The notes beneath the pieces were generated by a model. That model was not told where the DNA came from. It saw only the letters and a program-made list of their open reading frames with translations, and made no database searches. This document shows positions 22,729 through 32,596 of a stretch of DNA of 32,822 nucleotides, piece after piece. The first letter of the stretch is position 1. Each line of letters opens with the position of its first letter. This DNA comes from Sedimentibacter sp. (GTDB taxonomy: Bacteria > Bacillota > Clostridia > Tissierellales > Sedimentibacteraceae): assembly GCA_017995755.1 (NCBI GenBank), contig JAGOIH010000009.1, positions 1 through 32,822 of the forward strand. Direction: 5' to 3'. The position numbers and the translations under genes were made by a program.

Positions 22729-24816
22729 TTAATTTTCTTTCTGCTGCATTGCTGCCTTTCTTGAAAGCTTGATTTTACCCTTTTCGTCTATGCCGATTAC
22801 CTTCACCAGCACCTCATCACCCATTTTCAGGACATCTTCAACTTTTTCTACCCTTTTGCTGTCTATTTGTGAAATATGAAGCAGACCGTCCGTGTTGTCA
22901 GAAAGCTTTATAAAGGCTCCATAGGATTCTATTCTTACAACCTTGCCCAGAATAATCTCTCCTACTTCGATTTCCTTAACTATACTTTCAATTATTCTCT
23001 TGGCCTTGTATGCACTTTCAACATTTTCAGCTGCTATTGAAACTGATCCGTCATCTTCAATATCGATTTTTACCCCTGTTTCTTCAATAATCTTGTTAAT
23101 TACTTTTCCGCCGGAACCTATTACGTCTCTTATTTTATCAGGGTCAATCATCATAGTGATGATCTTGGGTGCGTACTTGCTAACTTCTTCTCTTGGCTTA
23201 TCTATGCATTCAAGCATCTTATCCAATATGAACATTCTTCCCTTATGAGCTTTTTCAAGTGCATTTGTAAGAACTTCCTTGTCAATTCCATGGACTTTTA
23301 TATCCATTTGAATTGCTGTAATTCCATCTTTTGTCCCTGCAACCTTAAAGTCCATATCTCCAAGGAAATCTTCCATGCCTTGAATGTCTGTAAGTACAAC
23401 TACATTGTCTCCTTCTTTCATAAGTCCCATGGCAACACCTGCAACCGGTGATTTAATTGGAACTCCTGCATCCATCAGCGACAAAGTTGAGCCGCACACA
23501 CTGGCCTGTGATGTTGAACCGTTTGAGCTTAAAACCTCGGAAACAAGTCTTATGGTGTAAGGAAAATCTTCTTCATTGGGCAGGACAGGCACCAATGCTC
23601 TTTCTGCCAATGCTCCGTGACCTATTTCTCTTCTGCCGGGACCTCTTGAGGGTCTTGTTTCACCCACCGAATAGGAGGGGAAATTATAATGATGCATGTA
23701 GCGTTTTGAAGTTTCTTCCGAAATTCCGTCAAGTGTCTGCTCATCACTTGATACCCCAAGTGTTGCCACAGTCAGAACCTGCGTCTGACCTCTCGTGAAA
23801 AGCCCGGACCCGTGTGTTCTTGGAAGAATTCCAACCTCACAGGATATCTTTCTTATTTCGTCTATACCTCTGTTATCAGGCCTGATACCTCTTACAAGAA
23901 TATTTTCTCTTACCTTTTCCTTAATTATGGAATAAAGGGCATCATCGATATCCTGACCGTTTTCTGGATACTTTTCCAGGAAAATCTCTTTAGCTTTTGC
24001 ATTAAAGTTGTCAATATTTTCCTGTCTTTTCAGTTTGTCTTCCTCAATAATCGCCTGGTTTATTATAGGAGCTGCATATTCTCTGATTTCTTTTTCAATA
24101 GTCTCATCACATACAAAGTTTGTATAAGTTGACTTTTCTTTGCCGACCTCTTTTGTAATCTCATTTATGAAGTCACAGATTTTCTTGATTTCTTCGTGTG
24201 CGAAAAGTATTGCATCAAGCATTACTTCTTCTTTCACTTCATCTGCTCCTGCTTCAACCATCATGATTGCTTCCTTTGTTCCGGATACGGTTAAATCAAG
24301 AGATGTTGCTTCCCTTTGGCTGCTGTTGGGGTTTATTATGAAATTCCCGTCAATAAGCCCTATATTAACTGACCCCGTAGGTCCTTCAAAGGGTATGTCT
24401 GATATGGACAAGGCAATTGATGACCCTATCATTCCCGCTATTTCCGGCGAGCAGTCCTGGTCTACCGACAAAACCGTTACAGTTACAGAAACATCGTTCC
24501 TGTAGCCCTTTGGAAAAAGCGGCCTCAAAGGTCTGTCTATTAAACGGGACGTCAGGATTGCCTTTTCTCCCGGTCTTCCTTCTCTTTTAATGAAACCGCC
24601 GGGTATCTTTCCGACAGAGTATAGTTTCTCCTCAAAATCTACGCTCAGCGGGAAAAAGTCGATACCTTCCCTCGGTTCTTTTGAAGCCGCCACATTTGCC
24701 ATAATAACAGTATCACCGTATTGTACTATACAGGATCCGTTTGTAAGTTCGGCAATTTTGCCAACAGTTACTTTTAATTCTCTTCCGGCAAGTATGTATT
24801 TAAATATTTTTTCCAC
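22729..24816 (-). CDS. pnp: Polyribonucleotide nucleotidyltransferase (PNPase)
   Basis: This is a phosphorolytic 3'-5' exoribonuclease that works with RNase Y in RNA decay. It has two RNase PH-like domains, the second with [16 protein letters not shown]. An all-alpha linker lies between them. Near the C terminus are a KH domain ([20 protein letters not shown]) and an S1 domain ([21 protein letters not shown]). At 695 residues it is the normal length. The start is a GTG with GGAGG seven bases upstream. It is transcribed together with or just after rpsO; a hairpin lies between the two. Confidence 0.97.
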   Translation of the reverse strand: MEKIFKYILAGRELKVTVGKIAELTNGSCIVQYGDTVIMANVAASKEPREGIDFFPLSVDFEEKLYSVGKIPGGFIKREGRPGEKAILTSRLIDRPLRPLFPKGYRNDVSVTVTVLSVDQDCSPEIAGMIGSSIALSISDIPFEGPTGSVNIGLIDGNFIINPNSSQREATSLDLTVSGTKEAIMMVEAGADEVKEEVMLDAILFAHEEIKKICDFINEITKEVGKEKSTYTNFVCDETIEKEIREYAAPIINQAIIEEDKLKRQENIDNFNAKAKEIFLEKYPENGQDIDDALYSIIKEKVRENILVRGIRPDNRGIDEIRKISCEVGILPRTHGSGLFTRGQTQVLTVATLGVSSDEQTLDGISEETSKRYMHHYNFPSYSVGETRPSRGPGRREIGHGALAERALVPVLPNEEDFPYTIRLVSEVLSSNGSTSQASVCGSTLSLMDAGVPIKSPVAGVAMGLMKEGDNVVVLTDIQGMEDFLGDMDFKVAGTKDGITAIQMDIKVHGIDKEVLTNALEKAHKGRMFILDKMLECIDKPREEVSKYAPKIITMMIDPDKIRDVIGSGGKVINKIIEETGVKIDIEDDGSVSIAAENVESAYKAKRIIESIVKEIEVGEIILGKVVRIESYGAFIKLSDNTDGLLHISQIDSKRVEKVEDVLKMGDEVLVKVIGIDEKGKIKLSRKAAMQQKEN

Positions 24817-24842
24817 CTTTTACCTCCATTAATGTAAAATAT

Positions 24843-24862
24843 AAAGCGGGTTCCCCCGCTTT
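24843..24862. repeat. GC-rich hairpin between rpsO and pnp
   Basis: The perfect 8-bp stem AAAGCGGG / CCCGCTTT with a 4-base loop lies 5 bases past the rpsO stop. There is no true T-run on the minus strand (TATATTTT). It may act as a weak terminator or as an RNA processing/stability element between the two genes, as known for rpsO-pnp in E. coli. Confidence 0.7.
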
Positions 24863-24867
24863 ACCGT

Positions 24868-25131
24868 TTATCTTCTTAGTCCTAATTTTGCTATGATGCT
24901 TCTGTATCTTTCGATATCGGTTTCTTTCAAGTAGTTGAGAAAACCTCTTCTTTGGCCAACCATCTGCAAAAGACCTCTTCTTGAATGATGGTCCTTTTTA
25001 TTGTCCTTTAAATGTTCGGTAAGATTGTTGATTCTGAAAGTCAACAAAGCTATCTGAACTTCAGGAGAGCCCGTATCCTTCTCGTTAATTCTGTACTGTT
25101 CGATAATCTGTGTTTTTTGTTCCTTATTCAT
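24868..25131 (-). CDS. rpsO: 30S ribosomal protein S15
   Basis: S15 binds the central domain of 16S rRNA early in 30S assembly. The full family sequence pattern is present: [13 protein letters not shown], [20 protein letters not shown] centre and the end [12 protein letters not shown]. An in-frame start 14 codons upstream exists, but the ATG at 25131 has TGGAGG upstream and gives the standard 87 residues beginning MNKEQK. It is transcribed from the promoter at 25219-25247. Confidence 0.97.
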   Translation of the reverse strand: MNKEQKTQIIEQYRINEKDTGSPEVQIALLTFRINNLTEHLKDNKKDHHSRRGLLQMVGQRRGFLNYLKETDIERYRSIIAKLGLRR

Positions 25132-25218
25132 TTTCTTAAACCTCCATATTATAATTATTTCACCATAATCCAAGCAAAACGTTGAGGAGTCGTTAAACTT
25201 AGTCTATGGAACTTATAA

Positions 25219-25247
25219 AGTCTACCACATTCACATAATTTTGTAAA
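25219..25247 (-). promoter_or_regulatory. rpsO-pnp promoter
   Basis: On the minus strand, TTTACA (25242-25247) and TAGACT (25219-25224) are separated by exactly 17 bp, between ribF and rpsO. It leaves a leader of about 80 bases, long enough for S15 autoregulation, though no specific S15 site was identified. Confidence 0.7.
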
Positions 25248-25263
25248 CAATAATTTTTTTTTC

Positions 25264-26016
25264 TTATGAAGCTTTGGTTATAAAAACTATGTCTCTATCT
25301 TCTTCAACCTTTTTGTCAAATATAAGACTGGAACCGGCCTTGCTTGAAACAATGCTCAGGATATATTCCTTCCTTCCCATGCTGACAATATATTTCCCGT
25401 CGGGAGGAACTAAAATACTGCTTTTATTATCTACAAAACCCATGTTTTTATTATAGTCAATATTTATTTCATCATAATATATAGTATATTTATTTAATAA
25501 AAGTGTATTGGCCTCATAAATTTTACCTTCATTGAGCAGTGTCCTAATCAATGTAGAGCTTACAGCAATGCCGTTGTATCTCACCGGGGGTATTTCCTCC
25601 ACACGGTAGCCGTACTTATCCTGGAACTCTATTAAAGTATTGATATTGCCCATTGCCTTGTGTCCAAAAGTAAAATTATAGCCGACTACAATGTTTTTTG
25701 CATTATAATCATCCTTCAAAAGCTTTATAAATTTCTCCGGCGAATATTTGGATACCTCTTCATTCAATTCAATTTCAACAACTCTATCTACCCCGTAAGA
25801 TTTCAATATTGCCAGCTTCATTTCCGGACTGTTGATGTATTTTATATTCATGGAAGATTTTTTCAAATCGTTTCTAATGTATTTGAATGTAATTATTATG
25901 CTTTCCCTGTCTGTTTCTTTGCTCAGTTCAATCATTCTTCTGATTAGTACATCATGTCCTGTATGTAAGCCGTCGAAGTTTCCTATTGCAATGCATGAAC
26001 CGTTTTTATCATTCAT
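25264..26016 (-). CDS. ribF: RibF-family FAD synthetase with a degenerate riboflavin-kinase half
   Basis: The N-terminal nucleotidyltransferase domain, which makes FAD from FMN and ATP, is intact: GNFDGLHTGH (residues 12-21), GYNFTFGHK (112-120) and SSTLIRTLL (153-161). Normal RibF has about 310 residues and a C-terminal riboflavin kinase with GFPTAN. Here the protein ends at residue 250. The corresponding place reads GFVDNKSSILVPPDGKYIV (193-211), so the ATP/Mg-binding signature is gone although the following VPPDGxY remains recognisable. FMN adenylylation is likely; kinase activity is doubtful. It is the last gene of the rimP operon, following truB by 11 bases. It could also be read as a truncated paralogue, with a complete RibF elsewhere. 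Confidence 0.85.
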   Translation of the reverse strand: MNDKNGSCIAIGNFDGLHTGHDVLIRRMIELSKETDRESIIITFKYIRNDLKKSSMNIKYINSPEMKLAILKSYGVDRVVEIELNEEVSKYSPEKFIKLLKDDYNAKNIVVGYNFTFGHKAMGNINTLIEFQDKYGYRVEEIPPVRYNGIAVSSTLIRTLLNEGKIYEANTLLLNKYTIYYDEINIDYNKNMGFVDNKSSILVPPDGKYIVSMGRKEYILSIVSSKAGSSLIFDKKVEEDRDIVFITKAS

Positions 26017-26027
26017 AATGTCACCTG

Positions 26028-26894
26028 CTATATCAGCATTTTGTCAATTTTAACTTTAGTTTTATCAGTTTTTTTTCCTGTACCTATGAGAGAATCCCTG
26101 CAATATACATAAAATTCATCGTTTTTTATGCTTATTCCAAGGTCCACTTCATTGCCTGACACCAATCTGTCGTAATATTTGGAATCAATATTCAGCTTAT
26201 CCAATTTGTATATGTCTTCAACAGGAATCAGGCATTCATTGAGCCTCTTGCTGTCACTTAAGAATTTAAGCCGGTCCAGGGTTACAGAATTTTTAATATG
26301 CAAACCCTTTGATTCAGTCCTTATCAAAATTCCCATATGTCCGTATGTGCCAAGGCTTTTTCCAATATCGCTGCACAGGGTTCTGATGTATGTGCCCTTG
26401 CTGCATCTTACCTTTAAAAGGGCAGACCTATCCTTGAATTTAAGGAGCTTTATATCTTCAATACGGATTGTCCTTCCCGGTTTTTCAACTGAAATATTCT
26501 GCCTTGCGTATTCGTAGAGCTTTCTGCCATTTAGTTTTACGGCAGAATATGCCGGGGGAATCTGAATTTGCTCACCTGTGAATTTTTTTAAAGCTTCATT
26601 TAACTCATCAAGGACTACATCCTTGTCTGATTCATTTATAACTATTCCGTAGCTGTCCTGGGTGTCTGTACTTTTCCCGAGTATCAGCTCGCATACATAT
26701 TCTTTTTGGCCGCTCATTAAATATTCGCTGAATTTTGTTGCCTTGCCTGTACAAACAACCAATACTCCGGCTGCATTGGGGTCAAGAGTTCCTGCATGGC
26801 CGGCTTTTTTTATGTTAAGTATTTTTCTTACGGCACTTACCACATCGTGGGATGTCATGCCTGTTGGTTTTAATATATTTAATATTCCTGTCAT
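26028..26894 (-). CDS. truB: tRNA pseudouridine(55) synthase TruB
   Basis: TruB makes pseudouridine 55 in the T-loop of tRNAs. ILNILKPTGMTSHDVV opens the protein and the catalytic aspartate is D38 in GHAGTLDPNAAGVL. GTYIRTLCSDIG is the further family motif, and a C-terminal domain follows. It has 288 residues. The start overlaps the nrnA stop as ATGA. Confidence 0.96.
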   Translation of the reverse strand: MTGILNILKPTGMTSHDVVSAVRKILNIKKAGHAGTLDPNAAGVLVVCTGKATKFSEYLMSGQKEYVCELILGKSTDTQDSYGIVINESDKDVVLDELNEALKKFTGEQIQIPPAYSAVKLNGRKLYEYARQNISVEKPGRTIRIEDIKLLKFKDRSALLKVRCSKGTYIRTLCSDIGKSLGTYGHMGILIRTESKGLHIKNSVTLDRLKFLSDSKRLNECLIPVEDIYKLDKLNIDSKYYDRLVSGNEVDLGISIKNDEFYVYCRDSLIGTGKKTDKTKVKIDKMLI

Positions 26895-27856
26895 TTATCA
26901 AAATACTCTTTAAATTCCTTTAAAATAATCATTTTTGTATTTTCCATGTTTTCTCCAATATCAAAGCCTGCAGCCTTAGCGTGGCCGCCGCCTTTGTATT
27001 TCAAGGAAACGGCTGCAACATCAATATCGTTCTTTGATCTTAAGCTTACCTTTGTGCCCTCAGCATTTTCTTTTAACAGGCAGGATACTTCAACTTCCTT
27101 TATTTCTCTTATGTATTCGACAACACCGTCAACATCAGCCATTTCGGCCTTATTCTTATCAAGTATTTCTTTTGTGATTGCTGTAATACCAAGCTTGTTT
27201 CCGTAATATAACTCCATGGTGCTTATGCAGTCAATAAATGCCCTTACAATATTTGCAGGCTTTGAATTATATACAATGTTGTCTATTTCCGCTACATTGA
27301 CACCAAGGTCAATGAGCTCTGCCGCTATTATGTGAGTTTTTGCTGTTGTGTTTTGATAAGAAAACTTGCCTGTATCTGTTATAACAGCTATGTAGATTAA
27401 AACAGCCGTTTCGCTTGATATCTCCATATCAGCAAGTTTTAACAAGCCATACAGCAGCTCTCCCGTGGAGCTCATATGCGGCTCAATTATATTTATATCC
27501 CCGAAGCCTTCATTGGTTATATGATGGTCAATGACAACTGTTTTCTTTGAGTTTGAAAGGACTCCCTCAAATTTCCCCAGCCTCTTTCTGTCGCTTGTAT
27601 CTAAAACGAACAAAAGGTCAAATTCTTCATTGCCATAGTTTTTCAATATTATGCTTTCATCCACAAATGACTTGTAGTTAAAAGGAATAATTCCGTCCAT
27701 CATCACTGTTAGCTGTTTGCCAAGGGGTTTAAGGAAGCTGTACAGGGCCATTACCGACCCTATACAGTCTCCGTCAGGAGCCTTGTGTCCTGCTATGCAG
27801 ATTCTGTCAGAATTATTTATCAAATCAAATACTTCTTTTACATCATTCTTCCGCAT
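26891..27856 (-). CDS. nrnA: DHH/DHHA1 phosphoesterase NrnA (nanoRNase / pAp phosphatase)
   Basis: NrnA degrades very short RNA oligonucleotides and dephosphorylates 3'-phosphoadenosine 5'-phosphate. DHH-domain motifs are GHKAPDGDCIGS, VLDTSD and VIDHHITN. The DHHA1 domain ends in the substrate-binding GGGHAKAAG. The exact start is unsure. Several in-frame candidates overlap the 3' end of rbfA: TTG at 27892 and ATG at 27880, 27865 and 27856. I chose 27856, which gives the family-like N terminus MRKNDVKEVFDLI and lies downstream of AGAAAGG. The position between rbfA and truB is the standard Firmicute one. Confidence 0.94.
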   Translation of the reverse strand: MRKNDVKEVFDLINNSDRICIAGHKAPDGDCIGSVMALYSFLKPLGKQLTVMMDGIIPFNYKSFVDESIILKNYGNEEFDLLFVLDTSDRKRLGKFEGVLSNSKKTVVIDHHITNEGFGDINIIEPHMSSTGELLYGLLKLADMEISSETAVLIYIAVITDTGKFSYQNTTAKTHIIAAELIDLGVNVAEIDNIVYNSKPANIVRAFIDCISTMELYYGNKLGITAITKEILDKNKAEMADVDGVVEYIREIKEVEVSCLLKENAEGTKVSLRSKNDIDVAAVSLKYKGGGHAKAAGFDIGENMENTKMIILKEFKEYFDK

Positions 27857-28220
27857 TATCTTCATTAACCTTTCTGACATTATCTTCTTCAATAATTTTT
27901 CCGATGAGACTGCTCATGTGCATTCCCTTTTCAATGGAATCATCTCTTATGAATATAAGCTCCGGTATAATTCTCATTTTGACTTTTTTGCCTATTTCTT
28001 TTCTTATGAAGCCTTTGGCGCTTTCCAAGGCAATCATAGATGTTTCTATATCATTGTAATCAGAAACATATATTTTGGCATATTTCAAATCTTCCGTTAC
28101 ATGTACTTCAGTTATGCTCAAAAGTTCTGAAATTCTAGGGTCTTTTACATCATTTCTGATTATTTCCGATATTGCTCTTTTAACTTCCCCCGATAATCTA
28201 TTGTTTCTTCTTTTAGCCAT
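27843..28220 (-). CDS. rbfA: 30S ribosome-binding factor RbfA
   Basis: RbfA is a KH-fold protein that assists late maturation of the 30S subunit and 16S rRNA 5' end. RRNNRLSGEVKRAISEII near the N terminus and DPRISELLSITEVHVTEDLKYAKIYVS are typical. The protein has 125 residues with an acidic tail (VRKVNEDNAEE). A GAGGG ribosome site lies 20 bases after the infB stop. Confidence 0.96.
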   Translation of the reverse strand: MAKRRNNRLSGEVKRAISEIIRNDVKDPRISELLSITEVHVTEDLKYAKIYVSDYNDIETSMIALESAKGFIRKEIGKKVKMRIIPELIFIRDDSIEKGMHMSSLIGKIIEEDNVRKVNEDNAEE

Positions 28221-28240
28221 TTTTTACCCTCATTTATCTT

Positions 28241-30427
28241 TTATCTTTTGATTTCTTCCATGACATAGGCTTCCATTGAATCGCCTTCCTTGATATCATT
28301 GTATTTTTCTATGCCTATTCCGCCTTCATAGCCGCTGGCAAGCTCAGATACGTCATCCTTGAATCTTTTCAATGATGCAATTTGTCCGTCATGAATTACT
28401 ATATCGTTGCGAAGCAGTCTAATTTTTGATTTTCTTGTTATTTTGCCGCTTGTCACATAAACACCTGCAACAAGACCAACATTGGGCACCTTGAAGATCT
28501 GTCTAACATCGGCTCTTCCCATGACTACTTCTCTGTATACAGGTTTAAGCATTCCTTTTACAGCTGCTTCAATATCTTCAATTGCATTGTAGATTATATT
28601 GTAGGTACGCACATCCACATTTTCCTGTTTTGCCAGGTCCAAGGCAGCTACGGAAGGCCTCACGTTAAATCCAATAACTATTGCATTTGAAGCTGATGCA
28701 AGAAGGATGTCATTTTCGTTTATTCCTCCTACACCGCCGTGTATAGGCTTAACCTTGACTTCTGCCATGCTCAGTTTTTCAAGTGATTGCTTGACTGCTT
28801 CTATTGAGCCGCTCACATCTGCCTTAATAATGATATTTAAATCTTTTACTTCACCCTTTTGAATTCTTTCATACAAGTCGTCAAGTGATACCTTGGCTGA
28901 AACATTTATACTTTCAAGGTGTTTCTTATCCTTTCGCTTTTCTGCGATATTTTTCGCATCCTTCTCGTTTTCCATTACCGTCAGCATGTCTCCGGCTTGA
29001 GGCGTTTCTGAAAGTCCGACTATTTCAACAGGAACCGAAGGACCTGCCTGGTTAATTCTCTTCCCTTTTGAGTTAAACATGGCTCTGATCTTGCCGTGGG
29101 TGCTTCCAACCAATACATAATCGCCCTTTTTCAATGTGCCCTTATCAATCAAAACTGTTGCGACAGGTCCTCTTCCTTTATCAAGCTTTGCTTCTATAAT
29201 AGTGCCTTTAGCGCTTCTGTTGGGATTGGCTTTCAATTCCTGAACCTCTGCAACCAAAAGTATCATCTCTAAAAGTTCTTCAATACCCATGCGTTTCTTT
29301 GCCGAAACCGATACAAATATAGTGTCTCCTCCCCACTCCTCGGATATTACTCCGTGCTCGGAAAGTTCCTGTTTTACCTTATCCGGGTTTGCAGTAGGCT
29401 TGTCGATTTTATTCACAGCTACAATGATAGGAACTCCTGCTGCCTTTGAATGGTTTATAGCTTCAACTGTCTGAGGCATTACCCCGTCGTCTGCAGCTAC
29501 TACGATTATTGCTATATCAGTAACCTTTGCTCCTCTTGCCCTCATGGCAGTAAAAGCTTCATGGCCGGGAGTGTCTAAAAATGTTATTTTCTTGCCGTTG
29601 ATTTCTACCTGTGATGCTCCTATATGCTGGGTGATTCCTCCCGCTTCCTGCTTAGTGACGGAAGTATCTCTTATTGCATCCAAAAGTGATGTCTTTCCAT
29701 GGTCAACATGACCCATTACAGTTACTATCGGCGGTCTTGGAACCATTTCTTTTTCATCATCTTCATCATCCTTGGACAATAACTCCTCTAGGTCCTGCAG
29801 TTCGTCAACAACTTCTATTTTGCTTATTTTAGCTCCTAGTTCTTCTCCAATAAGTGCTGCGGTATCATAGTCTATTTCCTGGTTCATGCCTGCCATTACT
29901 CCAAGCAGTATAAGCTTTGATATTAAAACATTTACCGGAACGCCCAGCTTATCTGCAAAGTCTCTTACAACGATGGAGTCCTCAATGCTGATTGTTCTCA
30001 CTTTGTGCTGCTTCGGCTCGGGACGGCTCTGCTGGGGTTTTTTCTGCTGCTTTTGTTTATCCTTTGCAGCATCCTTCCTGTAATCGGTTTTTCCAGTCTC
30101 TGCAGGCGTTTTTACCTTCTTTGACTTCGATGGCAGAGGCTTTTTAACCGGTGTTAGGAGTTTTTTGTCTACTTTTTTAAGTTTTGCCTGATTTAAATCT
30201 ATTTTTTCATCAACCAGGGGTTCATCATCAATAACCACATTTTTAGGGCCTTTTACAGTTTTTTTAGTGCTGTTCATAAGGCTTAAAGCTTTTTTAAATC
30301 TTAGAACTTCTAAATCAGTCAGGGAGCTCATGTGGTTTTTCACTGTTATTCCTAACTCCTTTTCGACTAACTTACATAGATCTTTGCTGTTCATATCCAA
30401 TTCTTTTGCTAGTTCATATATTCTCAT
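28241..30427 (-). CDS. infB: Translation initiation factor IF-2
   Basis: This GTPase brings fMet-tRNA to the 30S subunit. The N terminus has the IF2N fold ([21 protein letters not shown]). A Lys/Pro/Gln-rich linker follows (about residues 75-145), then a second IF2N domain. The G domain starts near residue 235: GHVDHGKT (G1), DTPGHE (G3), NKID (G4). Domains II-IV complete 728 residues. GGAGG precedes the ATG, 15 bases after the ylxQ stop. Confidence 0.97.
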   Translation of the reverse strand: MRIYELAKELDMNSKDLCKLVEKELGITVKNHMSSLTDLEVLRFKKALSLMNSTKKTVKGPKNVVIDDEPLVDEKIDLNQAKLKKVDKKLLTPVKKPLPSKSKKVKTPAETGKTDYRKDAAKDKQKQQKKPQQSRPEPKQHKVRTISIEDSIVVRDFADKLGVPVNVLISKLILLGVMAGMNQEIDYDTAALIGEELGAKISKIEVVDELQDLEELLSKDDEDDEKEMVPRPPIVTVMGHVDHGKTSLLDAIRDTSVTKQEAGGITQHIGASQVEINGKKITFLDTPGHEAFTAMRARGAKVTDIAIIVVAADDGVMPQTVEAINHSKAAGVPIIVAVNKIDKPTANPDKVKQELSEHGVISEEWGGDTIFVSVSAKKRMGIEELLEMILLVAEVQELKANPNRSAKGTIIEAKLDKGRGPVATVLIDKGTLKKGDYVLVGSTHGKIRAMFNSKGKRINQAGPSVPVEIVGLSETPQAGDMLTVMENEKDAKNIAEKRKDKKHLESINVSAKVSLDDLYERIQKGEVKDLNIIIKADVSGSIEAVKQSLEKLSMAEVKVKPIHGGVGGINENDILLASASNAIVIGFNVRPSVAALDLAKQENVDVRTYNIIYNAIEDIEAAVKGMLKPVYREVVMGRADVRQIFKVPNVGLVAGVYVTSGKITRKSKIRLLRNDIVIHDGQIASLKRFKDDVSELASGYEGGIGIEKYNDIKEGDSMEAYVMEEIKR

Positions 30428-30442
30428 GCAACCACCTCCGGT

Positions 30443-30736
30443 TTATATGTTATTTGTTACATAGGATGCAAGGTTTTTGTCCCTTATAGACATAACACTC
30501 ACAACTTCTTTTCCAAGGTTTTTACCTAATTCTTCCTTTTTGCCGAACTCCATATATTTACAATCATGTTTATTGCAGGTAAATATAATGTTTTTCTTTG
30601 TCTTTTCTGATGCATCTTCTGCAATTACTACCAAAAAGCTTTTGCCCTTCTCAATATCAGCCTTTGCTGCATCGAAGCCTATGGAAACATTTCCGCCCTT
30701 TCTTGCAATTCCGAGTATTGAGTATATTTTATGCAT
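30443..30736 (-). CDS. ylxQ: L7Ae/L30e-type RNA-binding protein YlxQ
   Basis: This is a small kink-turn-binding protein of the L7Ae family, always found between rnpM and infB in Firmicutes. IYSILGIARKGGNVSIGFDAA and FLVVIAEDASEKTKKNI are family features. The ATG at 30736 overlaps the rnpM stop by 8 bases and gives 97 residues. An in-frame TTG three codons upstream is possible but less likely. The ribosome site is weak, so translation probably depends on coupling to rnpM. Confidence 0.9.
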   Translation of the reverse strand: MHKIYSILGIARKGGNVSIGFDAAKADIEKGKSFLVVIAEDASEKTKKNIIFTCNKHDCKYMEFGKKEELGKNLGKEVVSVMSIRDKNLASYVTNNI

Positions 30737-30998
30737 TTTTCTCAATCACCGCTTTTATAGCTTCATATACTTCATCCGGAATTTCTGTTTCCAGTGACTT
30801 TGACAAGCGTTTTGTTTTAATTGCTTTATTGAAGCACTCTATATTTTTACATATATATGTCCCCCTGCCGTTAAGCTTTCCTGTCGAATCGAAAAATATT
30901 TCATTTTCCTTGTTTTTTACGATTCTGCACAGCTCTTTTTTGGGAAAGCTTTCCATGCAGCCAATGCATTTTCTCATTGGTATTTTTCTGGCCTTCAT
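30729..30998 (-). CDS. rnpM: RnpM / YlxR family RNA-binding protein
   Basis: YlxR has recently been described in Bacillus as a modulator of RNase P (RnpM). The signature PMRKCIGCMESFPKKELCRIV and the NGRGTYICKNIECF segment are present. The four cysteines C11, C14, C50 and C55 are arranged in two pairs. It has 89 residues. The start overlaps the nusA stop as ATGA, indicating translational coupling. Confidence 0.93.
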   Translation of the reverse strand: MKARKIPMRKCIGCMESFPKKELCRIVKNKENEIFFDSTGKLNGRGTYICKNIECFNKAIKTKRLSKSLETEIPDEVYEAIKAVIEKNA

Positions 30999-32053
30999 AC
31001 TTCCTCCTGTAAGCGCTGGCTATATTGAGATTCGCTCAATATATCGATTTTCCATCCGGTCAGCTTGGCAGCAAGCCTTACATTTTGACCTTCCTTGCCA
31101 ATAGCCAGGGAGAGCTGATTGTCAGGAACAATAGCCACTGTTGATTTTTCCTTTTCATTTGCTGTTACCTTTATTATTTTCGCAGGTCCCAGGCTGTTTG
31201 CTATAAATTTTTCAGGATCTTTTTCATAAATTATAATATCTATCTTTTCCTGATTTATTTCATCGATAATATTTTTAACCCTTGTTCCTTTGTTTCCTAC
31301 ACAGGAGCCGATAGGTTCAACATTGGGGTCATGGGAAAAAACAGCTATTTTTGTTCTTGAGCCCGCTTCTCGGGCAATCGAATATATTTCAATGGTGCCG
31401 TCGTGTATTTCCGGAACTTCAAGCTCAAATAACCTCTTTACCAGGTTGGGATGGCTTCTTGACAGCATTATGCTGGCGCCCTTCCCCGTATTTTTTACCT
31501 CCAGGATAACAGTCTTGATTCTGTCTCCCGGATTGTATGTCTCGCCTGGAATTTGCTCATTGACAGCCAGTATGCCTTCGATTTTTCCCAGGTCTATAAA
31601 TATATTACCCTTATTTTCTCTTTGTACAACACCTGTGAGTATATCTGATTCTCTTCCATAAAATTCACTGAAAATAGACTCTCTTTCAGCTTCCCGAATT
31701 TTCTGAAGGATTACCTGCCTTGCCGTTTGTGCTGCAATACGGCCGAAATCTTTCTTGGGTTTAATTTCTATCTTGACGATATCGCCCAATTCATATCTTT
31801 TGTCAATTGTTTTTGCTTCTTCCAAAGAAATTTCCAAATTGCTGTTTTCAACACCTGCCACAACTGTTTTGTCCTGGTAAAGTCTGTACTCGCCGTTTAC
31901 CTTGTCTATTTCAATACTGAAGTTTGTAGCTTTGCCGTAATTTTTCTTATATCCTGTTTCCAATGCAGACCTGATAGCTTCCAGGACAACGTCCTGATTG
32001 ATGCCCTTTTCTCTTTCAAGTTCAACTAATGCATTTAAAATCTCCTTGTTCAT
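30995..32053 (-). CDS. nusA: Transcription termination/antitermination factor NusA
   Basis: NusA binds RNA polymerase and modulates pausing, termination and rRNA antitermination. The N-terminal polymerase-binding domain is followed by an S1 domain (about residues 135-200, DILTGVVQRENKGNIFIDLG). Two KH domains follow, with SCVGNKGTRVKNIIDEI and IAIGKEGQNVRLAAKLTGW. It has 352 residues without the C-terminal acidic repeats, as usual in Gram-positives. GGAGGGG lies before the ATG, 12 bases after the rimP stop. Confidence 0.97.
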   Translation of the reverse strand: MNKEILNALVELEREKGINQDVVLEAIRSALETGYKKNYGKATNFSIEIDKVNGEYRLYQDKTVVAGVENSNLEISLEEAKTIDKRYELGDIVKIEIKPKKDFGRIAAQTARQVILQKIREAERESIFSEFYGRESDILTGVVQRENKGNIFIDLGKIEGILAVNEQIPGETYNPGDRIKTVILEVKNTGKGASIMLSRSHPNLVKRLFELEVPEIHDGTIEIYSIAREAGSRTKIAVFSHDPNVEPIGSCVGNKGTRVKNIIDEINQEKIDIIIYEKDPEKFIANSLGPAKIIKVTANEKEKSTVAIVPDNQLSLAIGKEGQNVRLAAKLTGWKIDILSESQYSQRLQEEV

Positions 32054-32065
32054 TTAACCCCTCCA

Positions 32066-32530
32066 TTAAAAATCCTCTAACACTCTATTAATTTTCGACA
32101 GGTCGCTGAGCTCAATCCTGAGAATTCCCTCTCCTGTCTCAATTACAATATCATTTTCATTTTTTTCCTTTAAAAGTCCCTTCACTGACTTTTTGCCCTC
32201 AACAGGCTTATAGAATCTTGCTTCAACAAAATTTCCAATGTTATTTAAATAATCTTTTTCTTTTTTAAAAGGTCTTTCTACTCCAGGGGAGGATACTTCC
32301 AGAAAGTATTGTTCGTCTATCAGGTCTGCCTCATCCAGCTTCTTATTCAAAATCCTGCTTATATCCGCAGTATCGTCCACAGTTATTCCACCGGGCTTAT
32401 CTATGTAAATTTTCAAATACCTGAATGGACCCTCCTTTACATATTCAACATCAACCAGTTCCATTTCAGTAGTTTTCAGTACTTCTTCCGTCATTTTCCT
32501 GACAGAAGATGTGATATTCATCTTGGTCAT
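32066..32530 (-). CDS. rimP: Ribosome maturation factor RimP
   Basis: RimP helps early 30S assembly around S12. ELVDVEYVKEGPFRYLKIYID, DISRILNKKLDE and the hallmark LEVSSPGVERPF are present over 154 residues. AAAGGAG lies 12 bases ahead of the ATG at 32530; a second ATG three codons later is possible. It is the first recognised gene of the nine-gene rimP-nusA-rnpM-ylxQ-infB-rbfA-nrnA-truB-ribF series, behind a long structured leader. polC, which often precedes rimP in Firmicutes, is not seen in the window. Confidence 0.95.
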   Translation of the reverse strand: MTKMNITSSVRKMTEEVLKTTEMELVDVEYVKEGPFRYLKIYIDKPGGITVDDTADISRILNKKLDEADLIDEQYFLEVSSPGVERPFKKEKDYLNNIGNFVEARFYKPVEGKKSVKGLLKEKNENDIVIETGEGILRIELSDLSKINRVLEDF

Positions 32531-32596
32531 GTGTATATTCTCACTCCTTTTATGCCCATATACCTATTTTTAGTGCTTGTTTCCTCATACCGCTAA

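Noticed and set aside
23457..24505. Several plus-strand frames of about 100 codons opposite pnp
   Set aside because: They are antisense shadows of a highly conserved gene, without ribosome sites.
25231..25252. Possible dif-like half near the rpsO promoter (CACATAATTTTGTAAAC)
   Set aside because: The spacing between halves does not fit 11-6-11 and the TTTACA on the minus strand is explained as the rpsO -35 element.
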